The notes beneath the pieces were generated by a model, which saw nothing but the letters and a program-made list of their open reading frames with translations, was not told the DNA's origin and searched no databases. A stretch of 64,000 nt of DNA from positions 134,222,418 to 134,286,417 of the forward strand of contig OZ026612.1 of the NCBI GenBank assembly GCA_964020975.1, given 5' to 3'. Position numbers and translations under genes: made by a program. This document shows positions 50,956-63,723 of the stretch, one piece after another (position 1 is the stretch's first letter; every line of letters starts with the position of its first letter). The DNA comes from Hermodice carunculata (taxonomy: Eukaryota > Annelida > Polychaeta > Eunicida > Amphinomidae).

Positions 50956-52451
50956 TTATGGCTGTCTGCCAACACAGACATATTGTTTTTCTAGGAATTC
51001 TTTCTTTCTTTCTTCTTTCTTTCTTTACATGCAAATTTGTCTGACATTTCATTTGAAAACTATTATACATAGAAACTGCAAACATGGAATGATTATACTT
51101 CCATACATGAAGTCTTTTATGAAAAAAGGTTAAGTGGTTTTGAACATTATGCAAATAAGGGCCATTTGAAAATTAAAACTTTAATATCTTCAAAACTATT
51201 ATAGAAACAGGTAACCAATCCAACTTCAATTAATATGTTTGTGACGCTGCACACTTTTGTATTCTAAATGTGACCTCCAAAGGTCAAAGGTTAAGACCAT
51301 TTGGACCTTTGAAACTTTCTCGTAGCTATAACTTGGTCAATTTTTATTCAACTTTGATCACGCTGGGCTAAAATTGGACATATGGTAATATTGCATATTT
51401 TTGTAATTTATATGTAACCTGTAAAGGTCAAAGGTCAAGGTCTTTACAACCTTTGAAACGTTCATCCAGCCATAGCTCTGTCAATTTTCATCCTATTTGG
51501 TTCATGTTGCACCCCCCCCCCAAATAAATAGCAAATGTAGGTATTGCAATGTAGGTTTGTAATTTACATGTGACCTGTAGAAGTTAAAGGTCAATGTCAT
51601 TTGGACCTTCGAAAGTTTCATCTCGCCATAACTTGGTCAGTTTCTATCCAATTTTAATCATGTTGGACTCAAATTGTAGGTATTGCAACATTGCAATTTT
51701 TTGTAATTGTGACCTCTAAAGGTCAAAGGTCAATGTCATTTGCACCTTTGAGATTTTCGTCTGGCCGTATTATAACTTTTGAAGGCACATGGACAGATTT
51801 TCATCGGGCCATAACTCTGTCAATTTTTATCCAATTTTGATCATGTTGTACCCAAATTTTGTAGGTATTGCAACACTTTTTTTTAAATAAACATGTACCT
51901 TAAAAGGTCGAACGTCAAGGTTATTTGGACCTTTGAAAGTTTCATCTAGCCATAACTTGGTCAATTTTTATCTGATTTGCTTAATATTGGGCTAAAATTT
52001 TGATGTATTATTCCACTGTATATTTTTTGTAATTTACATGTGACCTGTAAAGGTTTATGGTCAAGGTCATTTGGATCTCAAACATTTTAACCAGAAATAA
52101 TTGGTCAACGGTCAGTTTGCATCCAATCATAATCATGTTGGACCCAAATTGTAGGTATTGCAACACCTCATATAGTTGTAATTAACATGTAACCTCTAAA
52201 GGTCCAAGGTCAATGTCATTCCCTTGCCTTTGAAATATACATCCAGCCATAACTTGGTCAATTTTCATCTGATTTGTTTCACGTTGGGCTCAAATTGTGG
52301 GTATTGCAACACTGCACATTTTTGTAATTTACATGTAATCTCTAGAGGTCAAAGGTCAAGGTCATCTGGACCTTTGAAATTTTTATCTAGCCATATTTAC
52401 ATTTTGAAAGCATTTGGACAGATTTGCTTTGAAACAAATATTCTTTTCTAG
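50956..52451 (+). mobile_element. Helitron-like non-autonomous element, complete, inside LINE E
   Basis: It starts TTATGGCTGTCTGCCAACAC (50956), with the 5' palindrome slightly decayed, then a TTTC tract, the common leader, one type A unit and about eight type B units of ~150 bp (51240-52390) with repeated AGGTCA half-sites. GATTTGCTTTGAAACAAATA, TTCTTTT and CTAG (52448-52451) close it. The LINE reads GCVLSPN on the left and LFTLYL on the right, so the join CCTAA|TTTGTTC shows the original site. No target duplication beyond a possible TT is needed. Confidence 0.85.
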
Positions 52452-54289
52452 TTTGTTCACTTTATATCTACGTGAGTTAGGTGAACAATTGCTGGAGGGT
52501 GGAAGAGGTCTTAAGATGGCAGATGAGTAGGATACTAGGTTTGTTTTTTGTGAATGACATGGTTCTTATGGGTAACACGAAAGAGGCATTACAAAATCTA
52601 CTCAGAATAGCAGGGGGCTATGGGGGAAATGGCGGCGGGAGTATAGTGTGAAAAAGATTAAGGTCATGATTCTGGGTCAGAAACACAAGCAAGGAGAAAA
52701 GTGAATGACTGAAAATGTTAGGGGTTCAGATAGTAGTAGTAGTGAGACCATTACATGTCAATATTGTAGTCGCATAACAGTTAAGTCTAAAACAGTCAAA
52801 ATCATAACAAGTGTATCAACATGAATATCACCAGACACTACAGCAAGGCTGAAATGGCCATCGAGCGCTACGCTTTAGAAGGGCATGAGAAGGTCATTAA
52901 GATAGAACATGTACGTGATTATGAACACTTGGGTGTTAGCATCAAAGCTACAGGTCAAGAGATGTTTTGATACCATGTTGATAAAATCAGACATAAGGTC
53001 AATATAACAAAAGGTATGATTTTTACCTAACAACAGCAAACAGCTTCAATGGAACATTCACCGGGAGGATGCTCTGGGAGAGGGTAGCAGCCCCATGTAT
53101 TCTAAATGAGTTAGATGTAATATCAATGAGGGAGAGAGATCTGGAATGGTTGGCAAAGGTACAGAGAGAGATGGGCAAGTGGATACCAGGGGGCCCAATC
53201 ATGTGTGGTATCAGAAGCAGTATTAGAACTTGGCTGGTTGAATAACTGGGATATATTAGAAAAGGCAAAGTTGGGACAACTTGTGGGAGAGAGGAGAAAA
53301 TAGATGGTGCTGGGAAGTGTATCTTGAGGTGGTTGAAGAAGGGACAAAGTGGATGCTAGACATAGACAAGTTAGGAGAGAGGTATAACCTAAAGGGTCCA
53401 GATGAAGTTGACACAACATGGAAAACATATGTTGGTAGGGTTGTGGCACGAAAGCACAAAGAAGAGTGGAAAAGAGCGGTTGAAAAGAAGAACACATTGT
53501 AAGCTTACCAAGCACCAGAGAAACCATGGGAGTAAAGGCGTTGGGATGGAAGTAAGAGTTCAAGATTACTATTCCAATGAAGAACAGGAGTAATTAATAC
53601 AGGTAGGTGATTATGAATAGTTGGAATACATGGAAGCAAGGGTGGACAGAGGGGAGTGATGGGAAGTACCAAGTATATAGGGAAGGTGTAGACGAAACTG
53701 TGCATCATTTGCTTTTGTGGTGTGCAGAATACCAGGACTTCAGAGATAGACAGTGTGAGAGTTGGACTGAAAAAGATAAGGCATGTAAGAACTAAAAACA
53801 AGTTTGAAATATAGCAGAAAGCAAGATATTAGCTTGGGGCTGAATGGCAAAATGCAAGGAAGTAGAGTATAGATAGACGTAGTGAAGGGCTTTCTGCTGG
53901 AGTGCTGTGAAAGGAGATGCAGTGTGCTGGGCGTAGGGAGAATGGAATATAGAGTGGGCAACTGAAGGAAGGGAAGAGAAGGGAAGGGAAGGGGAAAAGG
54001 TAGCCCTTATTAGGGTTCCCATGACTATGGCTGTGGCAACACTGGCATGGGCTGTGGGCATGCCCAGTGTCAGGTTCAACAACAGTGGTAAGCTTTTTTA
54101 AAAAAAAAAAATGGCTTACTACTTACAGGACCATGGCGAACAAGCAGCATTCTGCAGAGTATGATTATAATTCTATACAAACAATGTCTAAGAAATCTGC
54201 TACACGTAACTGTTACCATACTAAAATGCAAGCTCCTTTCCACCCGACATTTACCCCAATTCAGACACGGTTCTGAACCCAATTTATAA

Positions 54290-55180
54290 TCATGTTCTTA
54301 ATAAATTTTCTGTGTATCATACCAACGTCCGAAGGTTGAACTTCAAGAATTAAGTATGCTGGCTAGGCCTGAAAAAAATTGACCTCATTACATTATTAGC
54401 CAGACGTGGCTCGACAATTCAGTTTCTGTTGCATTTCTATCAATTGGTGGTTTTCAGACCATGTTACGTAAGGATCTGGAAACTCATATTTGGGGGAGGG
54501 GTTGCCATTTGCGTTTTAAAACAATGTATCTTCCAGACGATATGCCAAGCTGGAGACTTCCAGTAGTGAATGCATTTGGTTAGAAATCATTTTTCCTACA
54601 GGCAAACTTATTTCTAATGTGTATTTTCGCCAACCAGACCAATCTGCTGCAGAGCGAGATTATTTTTGGACAATTTGTCTCACTCCATCTCTTTTGCCAT
54701 AGAAGAAAACCCAAGAATACTTCTTTCAACAGGTGATGTTAATGATAGCTGCTAAAGTTGTGGCTCTGCTCACACTGACAGTGAACTTTAGCGCCTGTTT
54801 GATCTCTTTAACCAAAAACTTGCACCAGCTTCTAATCTGGTGATCTCTTGATAACTGTTACACACAGCTATATTCTCGACTTTGGCATTAACCTCTCTCC
54901 ATTTAATCTTCAAATCACACAGTATATTTGCTGCTCGTTTTCTTTTACTTATCACAAAGCGTGCCCCTTTAAACGTTCTGTATGGGCTAGTGTGCCTCAA
55001 GGTTCTATCCTTGGCCCCCTACTTTTCCTTGTCTCCACAAATGATATTATTGATAATATTACTTGCGACATCAGATTAATTGCAGATACCAGTATTCTGA
55101 AAATCGTCCAGGTGCCAAATACCACTGCTGAAAGCCTTAATGCATTTTTAATGCAAAATTAACTTTGGTGAACGATATTT
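54290..55180 (+). mobile_element. LINE F: internally deleted CR1/L2-like ORF2
   Basis: Endonuclease pieces (NVRRLNFKN-like start; SVAFLSIGGFQTMLRKDLE; SSECIWLEIIFPTGKLISNV, then YFRQPDQSAAERDYFW) are followed, after a jump, by VPQGSILGPLLFLVSTNDII, DNITCDIRLIADTSILKIV, the RT catalytic region with one residue missing (IADTS for FADDTS). The fingers are deleted. Stops are frequent. Adjacent coding on the opposite strand (55330-55760) belongs to another fragment. Confidence 0.75.
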
Positions 55181-55329
55181 GATACCATCAAATCCATGTG
55201 AATTATTTTTTCTTCAAAACGTACCAAGTCAGATCACTCTTTCCGTTTGTCAGGGAAAATAGATTCGTCCAGAGACCTGCTGAAAATAATATGCAAAACC
55301 TTTGCCATTGGCTTTGCAGTAAATTTAAG

Positions 55330-55760
55330 TATTTTGGTAACTACTTATCACGGCCATTCTCTTTTCCAGCTTGTGTTTCAAAGTTAAATTCTGGCAAGGT
55401 AGCATTATCATCTTTCACCAAACAAAGCCCACTGAAATAGTTGTTAAACAGTTCAGCTGTCTCCGCACTGGTTGATACAATGCCATTCCCTTCTGCAACA
55501 GGCAGATACATGGATGATTGACTGCCATGGTCACACATAAGTTGTTTTACGAGTTTCCACCACAGTTTTTGATTACATTAACCATCATTTTCTATTTTGT
55601 GGTCAAGACTGTCACTATACAGTTGTTTCTCTTTTCTCAAATCATTAGCGACCTGGATCCTGACTTTTTTATAATGTGACCACAGTTCAGGGGTGTCTCG
55701 GAAGATACAATTACGCTTTCACCTTTGCCTTCTCAAATAATGTGATAACCACAGAGGATG
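55330..55760 (-). mobile_element. LINE fragment: endonuclease-RT linker
   Basis: On the minus strand the pieces read RDTPELWSHYKKVRIQVAND, LRKEKQLYSDSL, KLWWKLVKQLM and, from 55538, SSMYLPVAEGNGIVSTSAET, then AELFNNYFSGLCLVKDD. This is the typical linker (KxWWxLVKxLM ... FNxYFxxxC) before RT motif 1. It stops where the plus-strand LINE F region ends. Confidence 0.75.
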
Positions 55761-57439
55761 ATTCAGTCTGACTGTTATCTCTTTGGTAGGTACATATACT
55801 CGTCAAAAAATAAGTTATATTACAGTTCTTGGGGACTTAAAAATTATTCTCAACTAAAAGTGACCAAAGTTTTGGTCCTGATAGAGAGCCGTGTCTTTAG
55901 TTCCAAAACAGGTGTTTACTTCAGGAGTCAGAAATAGTTTACTTTTGTGCAGCCCTGATGAGGGAAGTCAGTGTCCTAAAAAGGGCACAACATTCTCATA
56001 CGAGAGTATGCGTGAAAATGGCACATTTGTGGAAATTTTAAATCTTACATATCTTCAACAATTTTCTGGATAGACTTGCCATTCCAAGTTTAATATGTGG
56101 GTCTATTGCTAAAGCAAAATCCTGTAGCATGCAAACAATGTTGAGAAGTTTAATTTGTGTTAAATTTGCTGATTTCCTAAGAATACGCATGCATCTGACA
56201 TATTCCTTCCCCCTCCCCCTCCCCCTACAAACTGGTAGCTGTTTCCCCAGCCAGGCTGTTATGCAAGCAGATATCATTAAACTGTGAGAGCCTGGCCTCC
56301 ATACCTATCAGTACAGAGGCAGTGGTGCTTAGTGCTGTTGGCTAACCTTTCAACCTCTAGGGAGACTGGCTCTGTTGGTGGAGCAAACTTGTCTGCATTG
56401 TGTAACCAAGGAGGCAACATAGTCTGAAGCCTATTTGGTGTGACCCCCATCACAATAAGCTAGTGCTGACTGAGAGGTGTCATTTCAACTACAATTAATA
56501 GGGTAGTGACATAGCAGCATCCAATGAAATATGAACCAAAGTTTAGCATGTCATTGTAAAAGGATATTCAGATCAACTACCAGAAATCACTCAAACACAG
56601 ATCCAAACTCCCTGTAATGACCAACTGTAATATGGAAGGATTTTGGTCAGGGTCAGTGGGTACATTGGGGCAGGCAGAGCTCCCGTAGGCATGGCTGTTT
56701 TATTTCTAGACCCAGCAGTGACATTTGCTCATCAGTTAGATATCTATAACATTGCTTCTTAACCTTTTTAAACACTGCCCATTCACAACAAAGATTCGTC
56801 TTATTTCATCCATGTCCAGCTTGTGCAAACTTGCAACTTAAGTTTGTCCACACCTTTAGTTGGTTGTTGAACCTCGATAGTCAAACATGTATACGTACTG
56901 CGTTATAGATTTTTGTTAGGAGCTATGTGAAGTTGAATGTTGCCTGTGCACTTACATCTTAAATTTGCTGACACATTCAGGCTGGTGACACTCAATAGTT
57001 AAACACATAGATTTCTGTAAAAGCTATATGAAGTTAAATGATATGTATGACAGTGGATTTATTATGTAAGCCTAAAAGTTCATATTAGTGCAGATTGTCA
57101 TGTAAATGTTTTTATCTTTCTGTAAATAGTGAAACTCAAATACATGTACTTATAGGTACATGTATATCAATGTATACACGTTTCACTTGTTGCAGTCATT
57201 TTATGCCCCAGATTTACAAAGTTATAAAAATTATTTCATGCCTTTGCAACTTCAATTTATATGTTTTGACACAGCTGTATGAAAAAAGTATTGTTGCAGG
57301 AATTAAATAAATACTGAATAGGCAATCTTTAAAAGTTTTCTAGGCACATAGTTTATATTGTATCTTTCACAAGTTAAAAGAATGTTCAAAATGTTTCTAA
57401 AAGGAAGTTGTTTCTGAAGGTGGTCTGTAAAACATTCCA
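55761..57439. other. No recognised gene; possible old Helitron-like core
   Basis: About 56020-56110 resembles one type A unit in plus orientation (ATCTTCAACAATTTTCTGGA, CTTGCCATTCCAAGTTTAAT). A second vague match lies near 57200-57260. A GC-balanced stretch at 56285-56480 is not recognised. No coding region was supported. Confidence 0.35.
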
Positions 57440-57960
57440 CTTAGACACTTTCTGCTACCACGCCTTACTTCTAACCCAACACGCACACGCTCCCTCCGCC
57501 TCCATTGGGACAATCACCGTGAATGGATCCTGGAAACCGTTTATCCGTATGTCATCTGATGTAATTTGATCATTGAGCCACGATTCAGCAACAGCAATTG
57601 TGTCATGATCGAGTGCTTCAATCTCTAATACATCGATTTCATTTCAAAGACTTTGTATGTTTATATGCATCAAAGAAAAATTTCTCTTTGTTGGGTTGGT
57701 TTGAACTCCAAGTGAGATTCAAAGAATTATTAACACCAGTTGAATTGGAATCACTTAACAGAGCTTGTCCAAGACGATGGTCCTGGATTTTTCCACGTGG
57801 CACGTCTCCACAAAGATGTAACAGTATTGAATAGCAGTATATGTATTCAAACAGAATCGGCCCAATATAAAGTCGGTAATATTTCTTTAATGAGGATGGG
57901 AAAAGTAGCCTCTGGCTTATCCAAATTCCTCTGGTCGTGTAAACACAAAACAGCGTACTT
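57440..57960 (-). mobile_element. LINE fragment: endonuclease N-terminal part
   Basis: On the minus strand the reading contains GDVPRGKIQDHRLGQALLSD, NSTGVNNSLNLTWSS, an INIQSL-type motif in a shifted frame, then TIAVAESWLNDQITSDDIRI and NGFQDPFTV, which is the first AP-endonuclease motif (xETW/xESW) and following strand of CR1/L2-like elements. Frameshifts lie near 57650 and 57500. The rest of the element is absent. Confidence 0.7.
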
Positions 57961-58185
57961 CGGTAGCCTATGTAAGTGTCAAGTAAAAAATAAGTACAGT
58001 GTCAGTACTTAGAGAAAAGAACAGTGTGAATATAGAATTAATACATGAACCATTGTATAAACATATACAGTCACATATGTCAAACCACACAAGATATTAG
58101 CGCAGACAATAGAATTACGGTGCAAAAATATATTATTACTCATGTGACTATAGCCATTATCATCAGTATCGCGTCCCCTTAGAAA

Positions 58186-61150
58186 TCAATGAAACCTTAA
58201 AGTGCTGATAATGCATTCCCCTGATATGTCAATTATAGAACAATTAGTAGCATATGAAGCAGATGCAGTTCCAAACAATAATATATTTACTTTATCAGAC
58301 TGATGCAAGTTGTCAAGAGAAACACCAGTATTATTTATTCTAAGAATTTTACTAACACTCGTAAAGAGAATTTGTCTATGTTCATCAAAAAGTAGACACT
58401 GCAGCATGAAATCAGTCACTATTTCAGACCTAAATCCACAATCACAGGCTGGGAAGTTACAAACATCACGAGAAAACACATGGGCATTTACAGCACTAAA
58501 GTCCACTCTCAGCCGGTTTAATAAAATGATCAATCTGCGTGGCCCAGATCTCAGATGGAGCAGTTTTGAAAGAAAGTGGATTAATTTGATTGAAGCTTTA
58601 AAGGTATTAAATGCAGGAGCGGTATTAAATGCAGGAGCGTTTTTCACATTTAAAGGAATTGTGACCCAAAGGCGAATAAATGACGGACGAGAAAGATATC
58701 CAATGCGACCCACACGAGCGGAAGCTTTATTATTAATGTACTTTATGTGACAGTCCCAAGACAGATTTTTAGACAAAATCATGCCCAGATGTTTATGCTG
58801 ATGGACTGTTTTTACAGGCTCATCAGAAAAAAATTAGCAATCCTTTTGTTAGAGAAAACCATTTCTCAGATTTTCAGACAAAATGATGCCGAGATGTTTA
58901 TGCTCATGGACTGTTTTACAGGCTCATCAGAAAAAATTAGCACTTGACGTGCTGGCTTTTTCCTTTTGTTAGAGAAAACCATTTCTTCTGATCAACTAGG
59001 GTTGAAGTCAACTCTCCAGTTTTTCCCCAGCTCTTTTCTACCGACAAATTCTCATTTAAGTGAACGGTAGTTCCCTAGGGTGTGTTAAGTGTTTCTAACA
59101 GAGATGTATCGTCAGCAAATAAATATGCTTTGCAAGTTGAATTATCCACCAAATCATTTATAAAGACAAGGTGCAGCAAAGGCCCTAAAACACTACCTTG
59201 AGGAACACCAGGTTCTATTGCCACCCAGTCGGATGCAAAACCATCAAATACAACCCGCTTTTTTCTGTAACTTAAATATGATTTGATCGACAACAGATCT
59301 GGAGGATCACAAATTCCTAGGTCGTGTAATTTATGCAGGAGACCATGATGCCAAACCCTGCCAAAAGCTTTAGATACGTCTAAAAACACCATTAGTATTC
59401 TTTTCCTTGATCGATTTCATCATGTAACTCATGAACAATGTTAAGTAGTTGATAAACCGTAAAATCAAGTTTTTAAAGCCAGAGTTGCAACATGTGAGGA
59501 GGTCATTTGAAGTGAATAAATTATGCAATCTCTTTAATATACAAATTTCAAAGACTTTGGACGAAGAACATGATAGAGATACAGGTCTTTACTTTTTGGC
59601 ACAGATCATCCTTTTAAAAAGTGCACATACATACATTAACTTCTTTCCAAGCACTTGAAAAAGTCGATGTAGTGAGGGACAAATAGAAGATTCTGGAGAG
59701 AGGTACATAGATTTATGGAGCGAAATGCCTAAGTACTTCATTTGAAAGACCATCCGGTACACCGGTTTCACAAATTTTCTATTTTTTCAGTACTCCAGAA
59801 ACCTCTTTGTCACCAATTGAAATTTTCCAAGAGTTTCGTCGGTTTTCACGGCTAGGTCAAGTAAATCGACAGAGAGATTGTCAACTGTACATTGAAACGT
59901 AAAATAATTGTTTAATGCATTGGCTTTGTCAAGAGTTTAAAAGTATAGTTCCATTCTCTACAATGGAAGGAATGGGCTTGTTTTTACTCCAATCAGGTAC
60001 ATACTTTAGAGTTTGCCGCCATTTTTTTTTAGTTTCTGTCATTTTGTTTGTTAAAATTTCATAAACTTTATTAAAATAGTCTTGTTTGGCTTTTAACATG
60101 GCCACTACTTCATTTCTTAAGCGATGGGAATAATTCCAACCGTCCTCTTCTCCGGATTTTTTGCCTTTTTGTATAACCTTTCTCTTGACTCTCAAGCTGT
60201 ATCGCAAAGCACTGTTCATAAAGGATTTATCACGTGGTGTGATAGTTACTTCCTTATGAGCAATGCAATCGGACCCTGTATCATTTACAAAAGATGTGAT
60301 GTAAAACTCTTACAAATCCAATCAATATCTCCGGCAATGAACATAGCATCCCATGGTGCCCCTAAAAATTAGTCACGAACTTTTTTCGTGATCAACTTGG
60401 GAGTAGTTCCAAATGACTTTCTCATATGCTATACTTTTATAAAGTAGGACACTTGCAAATACGAAAATGCACTCATGGTCGCACGTGGCAACAGATGAAA
60501 AATTTCTGACCCAGCTGTCAACACAAATACTAAATCAAGCGATGGTTGACCACGAGTGGGGTCAGTAACTAATGGTTTTATATTAAGTCCGTGGGTGGCA
60601 TTAAAAATTCACACTCAAAGGTAGATTTGCAATTATAATAAACCCAGTTGATACCAGGTAAATTGAAATCACCTGTTATAAAGCCTACATGTGGCACTTC
60701 AGAAATGATTCTGTAGCCATTATGTCTCGAAAATGCTCTGGAAAATCAACGCTTTCTCCCAAAATTCTGACCTGGTGGTCTGTAAAATGTTGCAATAAGA
60801 AATTTATGTTTATTGAATGCAGTTTCCACAACCAAAAAGTCCAGGTTTGCCACATAAAACTCGTTTCTTTATTTACACATTAATGAATCAGATAAGTAAG
60901 TTGCAACCCCACCACCATGTATGTTGCAGTCACATCTAAATGGCGGCTGAAACCCATTGATTTCTATGTCGATGTTTGAAACAGAATTGTTAGGTTTTTT
61001 TTTCGTTTAGGCAGATAACATGTACGTTATTAAGTAAACAGAGTTGAGTTCATCAAGTTTATGATTGGCTTCTAAACTATTGACATTTAAGTGGAGAATA
61101 TTGCAAATATTCTGATTCTGAGGGCCATGATTTGGATATACGTCTCCAGA
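58186..61150 (-). mobile_element. LINE G: nearly whole ORF2 relic on the minus strand
   Basis: From 61130 downward: NILHLNVNSLEANHKLDELN, HVICLNE (EN motif I), INGFQPPFRCDCNIHGGGVA in shifted frames, ATFYRPPGQNFG, FITGDFNLPGINWVYYN; then the linker (60219-59929: NYSHRLRNEVVAMLKAKQDY, YVPDWSKNKPIPSIVENGTI); RT ([73 protein letters not shown], intact catalytic pair); and the C-terminal finger domain to 58186 (VCNFPACDCGFRSEIVTDFM). It is about 3 kb and the best-preserved ORF2 in the window, yet it has many frame breaks and the tandem duplications noted at 58762. Confidence 0.85.
58762..58987. repeat. Tandem duplication (~105 and 121 bp) in LINE G
   Basis: Two units start with CAGATTTTxAGACAAAATxA and share GATGTTTATGCTxATGGACT, CAGGCTCATCAGAAAAA and CCTTTTGTTAGAGAAAACCA. 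A smaller 18-bp duplication (GGTATTAAATGCAGGAGC) lies at 58603-58638. Confidence 0.9.
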
Positions 61151-61285
61151 TAAATATCACATAGAACAAATACTATACCACAATTCATGAAAGTATACAG
61201 TGTTGCGTAATAGGTTTGGTCACTTTTACACACTAAGCTCAAGCATCGAAGCAACATCCTTCGTGATAATTATAGTAATTACTAA

Positions 61286-61538
61286 GGGATGGTTCAACAT
61301 TATCATCATTTTTGAATAAGTACTTAGAGTACTAAATTTCATGACCCCTCCCTCCCCCCCAAATTAGTACCTTGATAATGATGATTTTCCCCAATAATTG
61401 TAGCAAAATTGCACAAAACAGGCCAAAAATTGACCATCATTTTACATATTCTGTGAAAGCGTACAGATGCATTCAACCCCCGCCCCCTTGCATACTGTAA
61501 GTACTAATTAAAAAATGATGAAAATGTTGAACCATCCC
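61286..61538. mobile_element. PIF/Harbinger-type MITE, copy 2
   Basis: 253 bp with ends GGGATGGTTCAACATTATCA and the reverse complement at the right (TGTTGAACCATCCC). TAA flanks both sides (61283-61285, 61539-61541). The inner part matches the copy at 11766-12016 in inverted orientation, including the C-run/TACTAA region. It is non-coding and must have been moved by a transposase encoded elsewhere. Confidence 0.85.
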
Positions 61539-61549
61539 TAAGCATATAA

Positions 61550-62655
61550 GCATGAACCCCAACCCAGAACACACCACTCGACAGGCACTACACCACCTTT
61601 GACTTGCTTAGACATTAACAAATGCCAGTCCTTGACAAGGGTTGTAAATGACTCCATTTGTTAGAGGTAGAACAATATTAATTACCTGTGCCGCTTGGCT
61701 TTGCGGAATGTTTTCCAAAGGAAACATCAACTGGTAATATAAAAAAGAATAGTAAACAAAACTGTACAGTTCCAATCGATGGACACATCGATTGAATGAA
61801 AGCCAAAACTTGCGTTCGTGAGTTGAAAATGAAAAATGTAAATTGTCTCATTTAGCCCAAGTCGAGAAATCACGATGAATTTGTACTTAAACGACATAGT
61901 ATATTAAGTATTTGCAATATTGAGTGCGACCCTGGGTTTAAAACGAGGCGGGCAAGTCAGGGTAAAAACCAAAGTACTCAAGTAACAGCCATGAAGATGC
62001 CGTGAAGCTCGATTCGTGCACGTGGGAAAACTTTACAATAACCTATACTGTGGGCATTAGCTCAGTACATTGCGAATCCGACATGAGTCCATATCTCTAT
62101 CGGAATCGGTAACGTGCAGACTAGTTTCTCTCAAGCCAGTTCGGAAAGGTCCTCGAGAGGAATACATAAGACAAAATCTTAGAAGATTTATAATAGGATT
62201 TGAATTCATTGTCTACCTGGTCATGTCAATGGCTCCTAAACTTCATGCAACAAAGTGTCTAGTTCTAAGAATCAGGGAATTTTCTGACTTGTCCGCGATA
62301 TGCTACTGCTCGAGATATCCTCCATACATCCATAAGCTCTTTGGCAGCTTTCAGTATAAACACAGTTTTGTTTGGTAGCGATCTCAGTAGTCTTGAAGAC
62401 AATATTACTATTTTTTGGCTGTACAAGAATTTATTGATAAAAGCAAACGGTTTCAAACTGGAGCAGTAACATGATAGCTCTTACATGTATTTCATTAATG
62501 TCATAGATATTTTGTCGGCTAACCATTCGGCCATTCCAACTCAGGTATTATAGGTATCGTTTTAAATGTATTAATCGGCAAAGTTCCTTTTTTTAATTGT
62601 CCATTTTCCAAGTCCATTTTTGAAATAATTCTTTCACATTAATATGTTAATGATT
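61550..62655. other. No recognised gene
   Basis: A 102-codon plus frame (62070-62378) is not recognised. No repeat or RNA gene was seen. Confidence 0.35.
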
Positions 62656-62659
62656 CTGA

Positions 62660-63723
62660 GTCAATTATCAGTCAATGTTCAGTTAGAGGCCGCCCGCGTT
62701 GTCACAGGTGCAATGCGAGGGACCAGCAGCGCCAAATTATACGAGGAAACAGGATGGCATACCCTGGCAAAACGTCGCGAATTGTCTAATCTATCACTAA
62801 TGTATAAAATGGTGAACAACCTTGCCCCAGATATGCTGTGCTCCCTAATTCCCTCGGTTCCGGATCCTCACTTACAAGCTCCCAATACCCGTCAAAAATT
62901 TGATCTTCCACGTTTCAGGGCCCGCACCGTCCTCTTCGACAAATCCTTCTTTCCTTCCACAGTGAGACTAGTTACCTGTAGACATGCGAAAATCTCTTTC
63001 TATTTCAGTATTTAAATCTAAAATATCACATCCTGTAGAGAGATCATTGGCATTTGACGAATTGTCTAATTTTGGTGACAGATTCAATGCCATTCAACAT
63101 ACCCGCTTACGTTTAGGTGCTAACCAGTTAAATTCATATTTATGCAAGATTGGTGTTAAAGATTCGGCGACATGTCCATGCGGCTTAGCCTCTGAAGATG
63201 TGTGGCATTACTTTTTTTCCTGTCCTTTATATACTGTCTTCCGTTCCAAATTACACACGGAAATAGCAAGATATGCACCTTTCACATTGCAAACAGTGTT
63301 ATATGGTTCTCCCATTTGTTCTCTTCCCGAAAATTTCAAAATATTTGCAGCAGTCCATGAATATATAGCCAGGAGTGGACGCTTTAAGCCTGCAGGTATT
63401 GGTTGACTCATACATTGTTTATATCTATGCAAGGTAGGGTTGTACCCTCCTCACAACAGGGCATGGTTATCATATCATTTATCTGGGTCATTGGTATGGA
63501 ACACGACAATCCTGCTACAGTACATGGAGAACTGTAATGTTCTGTCTGTCTCGTCATAGTTTCGTCTTCTTGTTTACGTTACTGTTTGTTTGGTTCCGTC
63601 CTGTTCTTGCGTCTTCCTTCTGCGAGAGAGATTCATATAGGGCCGAGCCCTCTTTCTCAATCGCGACATTGCTATCAAATATACGTCAATGAGTTTGTTG
63701 CGAAATAAAAATATGTTTAAACC
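62660..63723 (+). mobile_element. LINE H: RT C-terminal domain and 3' UTR
   Basis: Frame one (to 63015) reads QLEAARVVTGAMRGTSSAKL, YEETGWHTLAKRRELSNLSL, MYKMVNNLAPDMLCSLIP and FFPSTVRL. After one frameshift near 62975, a second frame (62984-63406) reads FKSKISHPVERSLAFDELSN, NAIQHTRLRLGANQLNSYLC, then CPCGLASEDVWHYFFSCPLY, the terminal Cys/His finger. The 3' UTR (about 315 bp) ends AATAAAAATATGTTTAAACC at 63723. It pairs with the minus-strand copy at 49170-50055; the two share finger spacing and UTR wording, so they belong to one family. Confidence 0.85.

Larger units (their letters stand above)
46760..54100 (+). mobile_element. LINE E (LINE D family), split by two insertions
   Basis: The left part (46760-48330) has the endonuclease end (SDYALVDESLLRMVENVFID, then GSHHNWMAI), a linker (WHINKDTDWKAYREKPTQV) and the start of RT (REIPRQWRVLRIIYIPKKE, YIVFLxxxKA). 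GLKQGCVLSPN stands at 50920-50955, after a ~2.6-kb foreign block. A complete Helitron-like element (50956-52451) then intervenes. The reading resumes as LFTLYLRELGEQLLEGG, FFVNDMVLMG (catalytic box, first Asp to Asn), MLWERVAAPCILNELDVISM, and a finger region ending in VDETVHHLLLWCAEYQDFRD. The 3' UTR ends near 54055 with a nearby A run (54099-54110). Stops and frameshifts are numerous. Confidence 0.8.

Noticed and set aside
51240-52390. Regular repeats considered as a CRISPR-like array
   Set aside because: Units are ~150 bp and contiguous with no unique spacers, and they lie within a eukaryotic transposable element.
53395-53425. GPDEVDTT occurs both in LINE E and near the start of the B-box-like frame
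   Set aside because: No further similarity surrounds the eight residues, so I treat it as coincidence.
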